Shown in pieces: positions 36,534 to 50,310 of a stretch of DNA of 64,000 nucleotides (the first letter of the stretch is position 1; each line of letters begins with the position of its first letter). The notes under the pieces were generated by a model. That model saw only the letters and a program-made list of their open reading frames with translations. It was not told the origin of the DNA and made no database searches. Source of the DNA: Gyrodactylus bullatarudis (Eukaryota; Platyhelminthes; Monogenea; Gyrodactylidea; Gyrodactylidae); the NCBI GenBank assembly GCA_012064415.1, contig SSNU01000155.1:248001-312000 (forward strand), in the 5' to 3' direction. Made by a program: the position numbers and the translations under genes.

Positions 36534-39500
36534 TTGATTACCAAATTATTCAAGTATCATTATTTTATTAATACTATTATTCTATTATTAATATTATTAT
36601 TGATAATGTGTTACCATTATCGTCATCATCTACTACCACAATTATCTATTCTCCAAATCTTGTTAAACTACACTTGTTGAGACCACTACTACTACATCCC
36701 TACATGGGATTTATTATATACGAATCACATGCATGTGAATTATTATTATCATCATGATCCAATCCCTGATACAGAGCACTACTACTATCGTCTACTATGA
36801 CTGAGGAGAGATTCAAGCAATTATTGATCATATTAATGATGATAATCTGGAAAATTGGCTCCCCCTTTCACATCTTTTCACTCTCTTCCCCCTTTATGGA
36901 GAACGAGGGAGTGTCTGGATAGTTAGGCCTACTTTTTTCATCCACTTCCATACCTGATTATTATTGCCATCATTTTAAATGTTTAAATTGAAGAAAGATT
37001 TTGTCATTACTACAACTACTGTACTGTGATTGTGATATTTGCTTGTAACAAAAGTATCAGAGAGCTTGTGTGCGCGCGTCTATGTAGATTCACCAGTGTT
37101 AATTGATTTTAGAAACGATTATTTTTTGAAAATTCTATAAATCAACCGGGAGAATCCCCACTCCACTCTCATAGAATGTGACGAGATTACTTTTTGCCTC
37201 TCTTGTCCATCCATTTCCTTTCCCCCACTTATTTTACCTAACGAACAGACAAACAGATCTATTAAATGTTCCTTAGTCAAATTTTTCCCTTTTACTCACT
37301 CATGAAACTGGTCGAGTAAAAAGGGGACTTATTTTGAAAACAAACAAAAAACTGTGATCTGACTACCACCAACACCACCACTACAACTCCTCTAGTACTG
37401 CATCTCTTTTAATCTTGACCATTATTTTCTTTATTTTAATTTATTGATACTGTTAAGAATTATTATTGTTGTTATATTTTAAAAAGTTATTATTTTTGCC
37501 TTTGCATTTCCTGAAGAAGAGAAGAAGTTGAAGAAAAAGAAAAAAAAGATTGTCAGAAATTCGGATTTCCATTTTAATATATATTATATACACTCTCTAT
37601 ATGTCTATTGATTTGTATCATTATAATCATTCATCATCATTTGATGTGTGTGATATCTCATGTTTGGTCATGTTTGATGATGATACATATATATGAAAGT
37701 GTATTATTACTATTTTTCTCCATGTAATAATATGCTTTTTATCATTTTTTCTTCTTTTAAGCAATTCTTGATCTGTCTCCTCTCCGCCAAGATTATCAGC
37801 CCCAAGAATATTTCCAGTTTGATCATTTTTCTCTATTCATCTCTCTGACTCTCCTCTAGATACTTTTCAATTTAAATGATTTTCTCAAACCCTTTCACAC
37901 ACTTGTTATTCACAACTTTTATTAAAGTCAATCAATGATCACGAATCATCACCATTATTACTACTACTAAAAACAAAAATCTAATGAAATTAGAGAAAGA
38001 ACAATAACAGTCTATGCATTTTAAAGTGTAAAAACAAAATATAGAAAGAGATAATTGCAGAGAATAAACTTATGAATCACAAAAATCCCGAACTAATAAT
38101 TCTACTAGACACTACCTTTATGCTCCCTCCTGCTCTTAAATCACTTCCTCCACTCCAACCCCACTACTTTATGCCATTTATATATTGTTATTATTATTAC
38201 ACGGTAGAACTATTCTCTCCTAAATTCTGATTCCTAACACAAACTCCTTTATCCTGATTTTCTCAGGCATAAAAACCAAAAAAGCGAATATATAATCGAT
38301 CGATATACCAAAAAAAGAATAGAAAAGTCATTCTGATCCTTTTTTCGAGTAGAAGAAAAATCTTTACAATTTCTTGATTGATAATTTGAAAATTTAATTA
38401 GTTAATCTTTCTTTCTATAAACTAGTAATTACACTCAACGCAAGTGTATCTATTATATTATTATTATTATTATATTTATTATTATTATTATTCAGATAAT
38501 ATTATCAATGGGATTCTCAAAAACCCTGTTACTTCGAGAATAATCTCTAGCTACAAAAGAAACATTAATCTGTAATACATTTCACATCCCACTACTAATA
38601 GCTCATCCAATCAATCGATAATTGGACTGTCTATGGAAATTCTCTAGCGGAATAATATCATCACTTGGATTTTATCTCCATTGGAAAATCTCGTCCTCCT
38701 TTCATCAACGAACAGAGTGTGTGTGTGTTATCGGATAGAAAAATTACTCTACTTTGGTTTAATGTTCAATTTCAAAGTTACACTATTCATTATTGTTTAT
38801 TACGACAATATATCATCATGGTCTTTCATTATCATCATAATATTCTCTCAAATTTCATCTGTATTTTTATTTTTTTATTCGAAACTTGAAAGGATAAGTC
38901 AAAAAATAAATGCCGACTCATATTGGATCCAGATCAATATTACTGATTAAATTATTTTTTGACTGATCAATTCTCACCTATTCCATACGAAAGCACACAA
39001 AAACATAAATTTCTTCATTCCCATATGTATTACTATTATTAATGTTATTATTACACGAAAGAGGAAGAAATTCATCAGAGACATACATGCCCCAAACGTA
39101 GTGAGTATGTTGAATCTGATGCCACTTGACATCACAAAAACACGACTATTCTCCTCCTCCTTCTATTGATGAAGATACGCCACTCCCACTTTTACCACAA
39201 TTCCCAAATAAAATTACTACTATTATTTATTATTATTATTATTATCAACATTATCATCATATTCTTTGGCAGCAGCAGCATCAGAAGAATTCATTTTTTT
39301 AACTTTTGAACTTGTTATAAACAATGATTTAATATCATTCGAATAGATTAAAGAAGAAAAAATACAACTTATTTGAAAACAATTATAACTTGGTGTAAAT
39401 TTAGACTAAAGTACAGAAGAAAAAGAAGAGAATTTGTGATTTAAAAATCTAAATAACAAAAATGAATGGAAAAAAAACAACAAATACTCATCCTTGCCCA

Positions 39501-42439
39501 TATGATGCCCACGATTCTTCCTTTAATACATCCTAATTCTCTATTCACAACCAAAGCCAGTCCCCCCCTTATTGATCCCTGATACCGTGATCCCTTTTCA
39601 TCTCTCCCCACATGATGTCCTTCAGAAAATAAAATGAATACAAATGATTATAATCAAATACGGATAAACTATACTACTATTACTATAATTATCATTATTA
39701 TTACATTATTGTTATTGTTATGAAATTGTTGTAATATAAAAAAGAAAAAAATAAATTATACATATTATTCTCATACATATTAGAAGAAAGAACTTGACAC
39801 CTTTTTCTTATTCGCTTCCTCTCCGTCAACTATTCCTCTCTCTCTTTCTCTCTTCAAGTGAGAATGTGGTAAAATTCAGTCTTGATTCGATCAACAGATT
39901 TAAACTACAGATTACGTAAGAGTTACAATAAAAAGTCATCTTTTTTGCGTAAAACCACATGATCGTAACCTAAAAAAGTTGTTCTTTTTCAAAATTCAAT
40001 CAATCAATCATTGAATGAATCTCCCCAGAGTTTTGTTCAATCACCAACTCAGAGATGAATCCCTCTCTGATTCCCAAGGGAGCAGGGCAAATTCATGCCT
40101 GTTTTATAGATACACCAGAGTTGTTAATTATTAAGCCATTGTGTACAATAAATACATCATGAGTGATGAATTTCAATACAGGTCAAATATCGAATAAATC
40201 GTATATATTTTTATTTATTATTATAGAAAAGTACGCAACATTTTATTTCAATTTGATGGATTGGTCGATGAAACAAGAAGAAATTTTACATCTGACTTGT
40301 AGTAAAAATGAAATTGAGTTTTGCTTCTTCTATAAAATGAAACGATTGAGGAATTGAATCATTTTCGTTAGCATGAAACAACTTTAATTTCTGCTTTATG
40401 AAGGAAATTGAAGAGGAAGTTTCATATTTTAGGTGAAAATCAATACAATTTCATCATTCATCCACATTCAAGCACCAAGACGTAGTACAGTATCATAGTG
40501 AGGGTGTGGTTGTGTGTGTGTATTTGTGTACACTGCGTACAACTCCAATGTCTATCTATCCCCACTAAGAATACAAAACAACTTGTGCTAGTGTGTGTTT
40601 AGATTTCTATGAAACATAACATAACTAGGATATTCCCATAGTTGGCAAAAAAGAGAAGATCAAGCAAGTATGCATTTAACTAACGAATAAAGGATCTATC
40701 CTCCCTCCAATGGACATTTATTTTCAAATCATACACACACACACCAATATCCCTTAATCAATGGCATCAGCATCACTGGGGAATGCATTGTGATTTGCAT
40801 GTCTGTGTGTGCGTGTGTCTTAGCTATTTTCACTTGAATTCATACTGCATAGAGAGGAGGATTTCATTTCTAACTGAAAAGGAAATGGATTACCATCCAA
40901 ATACTGTATTACAAACTACAACTATAACAATAACCCTCAAAAACTATCTATCCATCCATCTAATAATAATCTATTCATGATAATTTAGTGTTTGTGTGTA
41001 TGTGTGTATGCAAAAAGGGAAAAAGATTATCTACATTAATTTTGTCTCCCTTATTCTTCTTTTTCTGGGTGAAAAAATGCATTCTTATATAAATGTACGA
41101 TGTGAATTTGAATGTGTTGATGATGCTGGGAGATGAAAGATTCAATGGGCAGACTTTACACGTGTACGGTTGTGTGCATTTATTGTCTATTTATTATTAT
41201 TAGGAGGGTAGAATGAATTCTCTGCACTTGTATTTCGTTGAATGAAATCGAATCTATGAGGATAGGATAAATGTGTCTATCACTAACTCATTCTTTGTAT
41301 CTTCTTCGTGGAATTTCTCTCCTAGCCTTACACAAACTAAACAATGCTAATAATTTGGTTGTTTTTTTGTTGGAGAAAAATCCATCAAATTCATTTTTAC
41401 ATTGTAAAAATGTATACTGTAGTATATTGTATACCTTGGAAAGAGAGCATGTGACACTTGCTTCCTTTGTATCGTTCTCTACAAACAACTACTAGGCAAT
41501 TGTACTACACAGAGAGTGTTTGCCGATTCCTAGACCGGGAGACCCTTTTTTTAGAGAGTTTATTTTAGGAAATGTATTCGGCTTAACCCTTCATGTCCCA
41601 AGTTATTTTTTTTCTCATGATGTTGGAAAATTTGTAACCTAACCAAAATAATAATTCTGAATTTGAATTCTTTTTTGAAATTGGTGAAATCACAGACATC
41701 TACAGAAATTTATTTTTCTAAGGCCTCAGCAAATAGGTTTTTAAAGAATATTCGAAAGATTTTCAAAATATTTGACTACTAATGAGGGGCGAAAAAAGTA
41801 TCTTTCAGTTCAAATTATCAGTATCAAATTAAAATGTGTTCCACTGGTTGAACAATGGGACACGAATTAGTTTAGAAATTTATATTTTTCGCTTCTCACC
41901 TATAACATCCTTTCTTGGGCTGTTTTTCAGTTCTAGCAAATCTATTTTGCTGCTTTATCAATTCTAAATCATTCGAATGTTCTCAACAAAACTAGAGAGA
42001 CAAAAATATATATGACTTTGAACATGAAAGTTGTACAGCTATTCTCGAAGAATTTGGGAATTTACTATTTTTACCATTCCCATCAAATTCATCGAGAGTA
42101 GTTTTACATTGTGTAAAAAAGTGTAATTATCTTCTCTATGAAATAATTCAAACCCTGATTTGTATGGAACCATGGGAGATTTTATTTTTCATCATCTACT
42201 GTACATAAGGGAAACACGAGGAATGCAAGCTTAACTAAACTTAAACTGAGGAATGAAGGAAGGAAGGGGTGAAGGATGCCTCATCATCCTTAAACAGGCA
42301 TCAACCATATTAAAGGCTTTTTTCTGCATAAATTTTCAACCAAAGTCTTTTTTTTCTACAAAAACCTATCTACAATAGTAGTAGTATATGCTAAATGAGA
42401 AATACACATCAAGAGGGTTTTCCAATTGTTCAATTGAGA

Positions 42440-42459
42440 AAGAGAGAGAGAGAGAGAGA
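42440..42459. repeat. (GA)n microsatellite
   Basis: AG run; paired with a (TC)n run 120 bp downstream, so the two tracts could fold into a hairpin. Confidence 0.9.
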
Positions 42460-42578
42460 ATATCGAATTTTCTTTTCAAAGCATAAAAATTAACAAATCT
42501 CTCTTTCTTCAATCTATTAAATGTTAATTCAAATAGAAAATGATGAACTACTGTTGTATTTTTTAAAATGAAATCAAT

Positions 42579-42605
42579 TCTCTCTCTCTCTCTCTCTCTC
42601 TCTCT
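42579..42605. repeat. (TC)13 microsatellite
   Basis: Near-perfect TC run, complementary to the GA tract at 42440-42459. Confidence 0.9.
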
Positions 42606-45600
42606 TGGTATACCATAGTAAATCGATAGTTTCATGTAAAATAATAGTTTATTCCATCTTGTTAATAAATAAATCTGTGACATGAAAGCTCTCACTATCA
42701 ATACTACTGATAATTGGGACAGATTAAAGATTTATCTGCTCAAACTGATTCCTCTACAAATCTCTCATGTACCCCTAGCATACGAATGATTATAATTATA
42801 ATTTATGTTAGTGAAGCATCGATCGATAAAAGAGGCTTGTTAATTAGTACATTTTTTTCTCTTGCCAGTAATTTTTGTCTGCTACCGACAATTTAGAGGA
42901 TATCTTTTATCTTGACAAGGAAAGAAATTCAGAGTCCATAGTACAGATATATATTTATTCCTCCTTCCCTCAGTAATGAAGATAATGATTTATCATCAAA
43001 CTATCTATAGCACTAAGGAGAAGGAAGAGAGTCACGCGATGAAGACTGAGAAGCAATTTAAACTAAACGAATTTCTTTAAGGTTACAAAACTCTCTTGCT
43101 CTTTCCAATGTAGAAAACAAAACAAATTTTGAGTTGAACAAACGAAAGCAAAAAGTACTCAAGTTTACTCTGCAATTCACCTAGCAGAATCTGATTATAA
43201 TAATCAATGAAGATGGCTGATTTATTCTTACTAATGTGAGAGAATAATCCCTCTACTGTATACTGCATTGAATTGATTTTATGCTACATTTTTTATTTAT
43301 TTATGGGAAAATTCCTATTCCTTTTTTCTCTTTTTATATCTTCTTGAGTAGTAGTAATACTCAGTGAGTTTGAATAATGATGATGTGTCTGGCGTATGTG
43401 GTCTGCATAAATTTATTAATTTTCTTCCAAGTACACTCACCCCCTCATTCCCCAACCACAGGAAAACACGTCAAACAATACATCAAGAGTATGCAGGAGG
43501 ATAAACGACCTTGTAGTATTAGTAGTAATTTAATTCGTAATTTTAATTTCTCCTCAGCTCCATAATTTGAGCAAATACAAGGGAGAAAGAGAGAGAGAGC
43601 ACTAACAAACACAATGGAATTAATTATTCTATAGAAATGATGAAGTTTTACCTTGGGGGATTTTTCTACTTCCTTATTATTAATCTCTGGTGAAAAGAGA
43701 GAATTTTTCCTGAATTAATTATTCATCTCCTCCTCCTCTCCTGCTATGGAAAAATGAGAAGCTGTTGTTTTTTTCAAAATTTATGTACTAAATTTACGTA
43801 CATAGATCTCCCCACTGTTTTTTCTCTTAGTTTTGAGTTGACTACTTTTTTGTCCAAGGAGAAATTAATTTTCCCAGCTCAAATGTAGTCCACACAGTGT
43901 TTACCATAGTCACCTTGCTTAGAGTTGCTTAGCTCTCACTAAACATTTGATCATTAGGAGTACAGTAGAATTAATGGCTGTAATCATAGGTAACGGATGA
44001 ATTCTATAGTCATTGACAGGTTTCCCTCTAATTTCCGATGAGAGGAAATTAACTAATGATTTCCTTTATTACACTAATAATAAACTTGATATACGTAAAA
44101 AAGGGAAATTTTGTTCTACTTACAAGAAAATATGTTCTATTTTTTCAAAGTTATGCTTTCACATTACGCACATATCATAGGAGGGAAGAGAGAAACGTAT
44201 CAAATATTATAATTTTTGAGGCATTTTACCATATGCCTCGTTCAAAACTGCTATCACCCATTTATATATGTTAATATTAAGAGAGAGATTTGAAAGTGTA
44301 ACGCCCTCCTAAAGCCTTCTGTCAGGAAAATAATAACAATTCGATATCCTGAATCAGGATTTCTGATATAAAAATGTAGCGTTCTTAGTTTGTACACTTT
44401 TACGTGAACAGAACACATTTGAAAGGAATGATCATGTCAAGGAGTTATATCGAAAGGACCTCTTCAATTTAAGTTTCAAATCCTAATTTTGAAAATAACT
44501 TATTTTAGTCGATTTGATCCGCAGGGAACTATTCAGCATAGATTCTTTAGTATGACTCTGTTCGCTTGTTGATGTTCTCTTGGCATACCTGTAGAGAAAA
44601 ATTAGGAAAATAAAAGGAGTGTATTTTTTCTTAAGAGATGGCTTCTCTCAAAGATATTTCCAAATTGTCTAAGTAGTTTCTTACTTCATACTTTTCTTTT
44701 ATAACCAATATACAGATGATGGAACCTATATTTCAACTGATTCAACTGCTTCTAACTTGAGTAGAAGAAATTATTATTTTTACCAAATTTCCGTTTTTTA
44801 ATTATTTAATGTATAATTTCAAAGAAAAATAAAAATATAATTTAATGTTCACTCCGTTTTTGAACCGACTGTAAAAACTCTGTCTAGCAAATAGAAGATT
44901 GGATGCCTCTGAAATTTCTCATCATCTAGATTATACTAAATTAGAATTTCCAATGCATGAAATGAAGAATTGATTTATAAATTCATTTCACTTATTTTAG
45001 AGTTGAATCTTACTGCATGTTGAATAATTAATATTTCTAAAGTAAACAAATGCTGCAAGATAAGATTTCCACAATCAACTTTATCTGTTCACGTATCTCT
45101 CAAAAAGGATATTATATAGATATTGTATACTGGGAAAAGTTTTATTGATCTTCCTTGTTATTGTAGTATTATCAGTTCCCCTGGTTCTTTCCCTATTCCA
45201 CTTATTCTCCCCAAAAATCTATAGAAATGAATTTTGATTTCTCCAATAAACAGACTCATAAAATGAATGAATGCCTGCTTACATTGGATACATTGCACAA
45301 GGGAGATGAATTGATTCTCTTTCTCGAAAGAAATCGTTTCCTATCCTGTTTATACAATTTACATACGAGAGAGCGTCTTAAGTGAAGTGAAAGAATCCAC
45401 ACAAAAAATGTATAACATTTCAGTTTCATATTTAAATTTTATGATTCCTCCAACACTCTCTAAATTAGACATTTTAAGCAATTCAATTCTAATTCCAAGT
45501 AGGGGAAGTAGAGAGTAGAACGTATCCTAAAGAGAGTGAAATCAAGTGTTGTTCTATCCTTTTTTCAAGGTGTCAATATCCTCTCTGTTATGTATCTCAT

Positions 45601-47768
45601 ACATACTCTGCATGCAATGGAATTTGGCAACTCTTCAAAAAATAAAATTAACATTTTCTCCAAGTGTAATTCAATTTAATCAGTAGTAGCCTTAAAAATA
45701 ATAAATTCTCCTCAGGGGGAATAAAAAAACTAAGCGTGTAATTTATTATTATTTTACAATTTTTGGTTAATATGTAGTAGTACCTTCACTTCATTAGAGA
45801 GGATGTGTCGCCAGAAAAAAAACAAGTTTTTAAAAAACATTTCTATCCATTTGTATGTCCTTCTATTCCTTTTCCTTGGTATGATGTTGGTAGGAGTATT
45901 AAAATTGTAGTCCGACTAACTTAAATGCGCATCTCTCCATATCGTAGTGTTTCTTAGAAAGAATTTTATGTAGTTATTCTAGCCTCTCTTCACTATAGTG
46001 TACAGTAGTAATGTAAGACTAATGTTGGCATTTCCTCTCAGTAGCACACACTCTGCTAGTGAGTGTAGTGTAAACCACCTTACATTCTGAGAGATGCTGA
46101 TAATTACAAGTAATAAATTTTCAAGATGGTCATACACATCCCTCCTTGCATGATGTTATTCCAAGTTAATTCAAGTTTAATTTTTTAATCTACAATTTAA
46201 ACCTCAATCAAACCTGGTTTTCCTACGTTTCCATTCATCTACTACTCCCCGTTTTAGGGCTAGGAGATTATATTTTGAAGAAGATAATTCCAGACAAAAG
46301 AATATCAATAGTATTGATTTTTATTAGAATGGTCCAAGAGTTTCCCTCTCTCTCTCCTTTGGGACATTAATAAAAAATTAAAATTAGAGGTCAAACTACA
46401 CTATACTACCATAACAGGCTACTTGAAAATTATAATTGATTCATCGATTTTAAAAAATGCCTAAATGCCCCAAAATGCCTAAGGGTCAGATTTCAAATGG
46501 CAAAGTTAATTAGTATTTTATGAATCATTGGCCGGTGACACTTAAAGGAAGCCCATTTATTATTTTGATATAATTCTTCGCCTTTTCGATTTGATAGGAG
46601 AACTTGACGGAAACTTCTTCAACTTGATCTGAATCGAGTCACTTACGACTCCAATATTAATGAGAAAGTTGAGCACGTATTGAATCCCAACTTGGATTCC
46701 CAAGAGCCGGTTGAGCATCTTGAAGTTTAGATCTATTGAAAAAGTCATCAAAGTATGATTCATAGCCAATAGTCTTCTAATATGATTGGAATTGTATGTA
46801 CACAGTAGCACTCAAAAAAGGTGACTGATATGATGTATTTGATAAAAATTCCTTGACCAGAATAGGTCTGGTCAATTATCAAGGGCTTTTCTTAAATTCC
46901 AATCAAGTGGAAATGAGTAATCTTTGTATGGCATTTGGATTATAAGGAAAAACAAAATGATTTTTAACTATGTGTTTTTTTATTGCATTTTTGATAGAAA
47001 ACAATTTACATAGACACATATGGAGAGCATACGCGTGGTAAATGCAAAACATGTGGAAAACAGTCAAGCAAAAGTATTCGCGGGAAATGTGAGATAAAAA
47101 AAAACTTGGGTCATTTGCATTTTTCTATGGGAAAAAAATAAGTTATCTTTCTTTATATTTAGATTATAAATTTTAGAATGATGTATTTGCCAATGATTAT
47201 TTTTATAATCAATACAAAAACATACTTTTACTTGTAAATCATATTTCCTTAAAGATCACTATTGCAATTTTAATTGGACTTATTGGCGAGAAAATAATCA
47301 ATGATTATAAATTATTAATGAGCCCCAGAAATCTTTTTCGCTGTGCAATAATTGAAATTTCATAATTTCAACTAAAAGTTCAAATTTTACTATCGAAGGA
47401 ATAGATTGAAGAAAACACTGTCATTTGATATGATATCAATGTTTATTTTATAGAGAAAATTCTATTGCAATTCAATGTAATCAAAAATCATTTATTATTA
47501 TGATATAAGGTTACTAAAATGTAGAGTTTTGTCTATTTATTATTACGCAAATATTATTTTTTCAATTGTTGAATAAAACTTTTCAAAATATATGCTTACA
47601 GAAAACATAAAAAATATTGTGTTACAATTGTCACGATTTTACTCAAGATTTACTTCTGAGAACTGAATCTCTCGAGAAGTGCAGAAACAATTTTCAATAA
47701 ACTACTTTACTAACAAGTATTAACGCAAATTTAATGTAATAAACTTATTTTTTTATTTATCAAAAAAT

Positions 47769-48312
47769 TCATGTTGTATCTTTATAACTAGAATAGAATC
47801 TTTCCACTATATCTTTAACGTAACAATGCTTGGGATCTTCAGGATCCAAGAGGACTATATTATCCACTTTATAAGGCTCTCGAATACAGACCTTATTTCC
47901 GACAACAAGCTGATTATTTTCGTAAACTAAATCAAAATTGAAAGCTTTGAGATGAGATGCCAAGTCTCTTATTATCTTTGGAACACTTGGATCACAAAGT
48001 TTGAACTTTTCCTTGTATAACTGTTCATTCCTCTTGAGCTTCTCAAAAACTTTATCCAAATTTAATTCAGGTCTCGTAAACGTGTTCTGATCATTTATTA
48101 CTTTGACATTTTTGATCAATTGAGGTTTTAATATTACAATATCAGACAGACCAGGTTTGGAGCTTTCAGATCGGCATTCTAATACTATTAAATTATTTAT
48201 TACCCAATGCTAGAATCTGATTTTCTTTGTCATAACATAAAATATCTCCTTCAATATTTTCTCCATCAGTATAAAGGATGTCAACACGGGATCCTAAACG
48301 ATATTGGTTCAT
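47769..48312 (-). CDS. LSM12: LSM12-family protein
   Basis: Two minus-strand exons (48204-48312, 47769-48178) with a 25-nt intron give 172 residues; human LSM12 is 195. The N-terminal LSm-like half has YRLGSRVDILY, GDILCYDKENQILALECRSE (family VVAFDYQSKMLALKCPS), SDIVILKPQLIKNVKVINDQ (family ADILLINLQYVSEVEIIND). The C-terminal anticodon-binding-like half has IIRDLASHLKAFNFDLVYEN and REPYKVDNIVLLD, like VITPPYQVENC. LSM12 associates with ataxin-2/RNA complexes and has been linked to NAADP-dependent calcium release. A minus-strand AATAAA (47752-47757) lies 12 nt beyond the stop. Divergent from RPN1. Confidence 0.92.
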
Positions 48313-48398
48313 TAATTGAATTTTTAATATAATTCAAACACTAAATCATAAACTTAGTGATTCTTTTAATCAACTTGCATCATTTTCAACGTTTCGAA
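48313..48398. promoter_or_regulatory. Shared upstream region of LSM12 (-) and RPN1 (+)
   Basis: 86 bp between divergent ATGs. AT-rich, no clear core-promoter box. Whatever initiates both genes must be here or within their first exons. Confidence 0.45.
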
Positions 48399-50277
48399 AT
48401 GTTACGTCTAATCTCAGGTACAGTATTTCTAATATGTATCCAATCAATCGTCATCGAAGAAGCTAAGCAAACTATAAATCTTGAGTCTCATCTGTCCAAA
48501 TTGCAATATGAACTAAAGTTTAATGATGTCGATGATCATTTCATTTTTCTCGTCGAATCTTTGCATGCTGAGAATCTTGTTCATATTTCGGCTGTATATA
48601 AAAACCAAGAGCTTAAATACATTGAAATTGAAAAAAACCAGTTCAAGTATGCCTTTAATATTATTTTAATTTCAGTGATCGTCAATTTAAATTTCATAAA
48701 TTGCCCTCTAAAGGTAATATTAGTGTAACAGTCAAGTGCACATTCTTTGGACTTCAAAATCCAAAACCATATGAAATCGAACAAAAAGAAAAGCAAAATG
48801 TTCGTTTCACTGGCAACTCATATTTATATTCTCTTTATAATGTGAATAGTCAATCTGGAACCATAATCATGCCCCGAACCAACATAATTCATTATCAATT
48901 TCAAGATAAGAAATTCTCCAAGGCTTCAAATAAAATTCATATCGGTCCATATGAGATAAAACCACCTATGGCAAAGTCCGAATTCTCTGTCCATTTTGAG
49001 ACAGTTGGAATCTTCTTAACAGTTAAGAAACTTGATCGTACTATCGAGTTATCTCAATGGGGTAATATTGCTGTTGAAGATTCAATTCAAATTTATCACT
49101 CTGGTGCCAAGTTAAAAGGACCATTTTCAAGATTCGATTTCAAGTTTGGGCATGGAACACAAAGTGTAGTTAGTCACTGGAACACGCATTTACCCAAAGG
49201 ATCAAAAGATATTTATTATCGAGATGCTATCGGAAATGTTTCCACAAGTCATATAACAAAGAAATCTACAGGAATCGATTTGGAAATCGAGCCACGTTTC
49301 CCTCTAATGGGTGGATGGAAAACTGAATATATTTTAGGCTACAATCTTCCAACAAAAAATTATCTCTTTCAAAAAGATAACCACTTTGCTTTGAGAATTA
49401 AAGCTCTGGATCATATTCACGTTGATCAGTTTGTTCAAGAATTAAACCTGGAAATAATCCTACCAGAATGCGTAGAAAACATCAAAATAGAGTATCCTTA
49501 TGAGCTGGAAAGATTGCCTGATTCCCTTAAACCAACTTATCTCGATACTACTGGACGAGTCGTCATTAGATTGAAGAAGAATAATCTTATTGACCTTCAT
49601 ATAAAGGATATCATCATTCATTATGATTTTGTTCCAATGAAAATGTTGAGAGAATTTTTCTTCACCTTTATTGCATTCTTCATGGTTATGATGACGATTA
49701 TCATTTATGTGAGACTCGATTTCTCTATTCACAAAGTAAGCTAAACTTCTATGCTATTGGAAATTTGAGCTCACAATTGAATTTTCATAGGATGAGTATA
49801 AAGAAGTTCAAAAGAAAGTCCAGTCAATGGTTTCCAAACTGGTTCAAATCTATGAAAAACAAAATGATATATACGAGAAACTAGAACAAATATTGAAGAA
49901 GTACCGTCTTGATAAGGACTCGGATGAATTCAACTCTGAGTGGAAGTCTAAGATGAAACAGTACTCGGAAAACAAGGCTGAAATAAACTCCATCAAAACT
50001 AAACTTTCTCCAATTTGGCCAGAAGGTACAGAAAGGGTGAGATATTTCTACCAGGAAAAATCATTGTTCATAAGTAATAAAATAAAATTTTTAGATGAAC
50101 CAGTTGATAAGTTTGGATAGCAATTTCATGGATCTGATCCAAGAATCAAATTCAATTACTGAGAAATTAATTAATGGTAAATTAAACAAGTCCCAATATC
50201 AATCGATTGAATCAGATTTAGGGATCAAAAAATCATCAATTATTGAAAATATTGACTCTTGTATTGAGAAATTATAA
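48399..50277 (+). CDS. RPN1: Ribophorin I, oligosaccharyltransferase subunit 1
   Basis: Four exons (48399-48646, 48676-49735, 49791-50036, 50095-50277) encode 578 residues; human RPN1 has 607. MLRLISGTVFLICIQSIVIE is a signal peptide. The luminal region has the family blocks YEIKPPMAKSEFSVHFE, VKKLDRTIELSQWGNIAVED, LPKGSKDIYYRDAIGNVSTS and PRFPLMGGWKTEYILGYNLP. The membrane anchor FIAFFMVMMTIIIYVRLDFS matches the human TVIIYVRLDFSITKD end. A cytosolic coiled-coil tail follows. RPN1 is a non-catalytic scaffold of the ER oligosaccharyltransferase that performs N-glycosylation. Introns are 29, 55 and 58 nt. The upstream in-frame GTG at 48357 is not needed because the ATG directly begins the signal peptide. 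Confidence 0.96.
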
Positions 50278-50310
50278 TTTTATTTAAATAATAAAATCCT
50301 TTTTACTGAA
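50278..50310. terminator. 33-bp convergent gap with poly(A) signals on both strands
   Basis: AATAAA on the plus strand at 50290-50295 serves RPN1. AATAAA on the minus strand at 50279-50284 serves the coiled-coil gene. Both mRNAs probably end inside the opposite gene's coding region. Confidence 0.6.

Larger units (their letters stand above)
36534..47768. other. Gene desert between MXD and LSM12
   Basis: The first 3 kb is rich in ATT/CAT simple sequence and may be MXD 3' UTR. Otherwise no supported gene. GA/CT microsatellites at 42440-42459 and 42579-42605. A possible decayed inverted-repeat element spans about 41583-41870. The 83-codon frame at 46560-46811 (-) is ATG-initiated with a basic tail but matches nothing I know, so I do not call it. 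Confidence 0.45.

Noticed and set aside
46560..46811. 83-codon ATG-initiated minus-strand frame with a basic C-terminus.
   Set aside because: No recognisable domain and no adjoining exon could be joined. Kept only as a mention in the desert entry.
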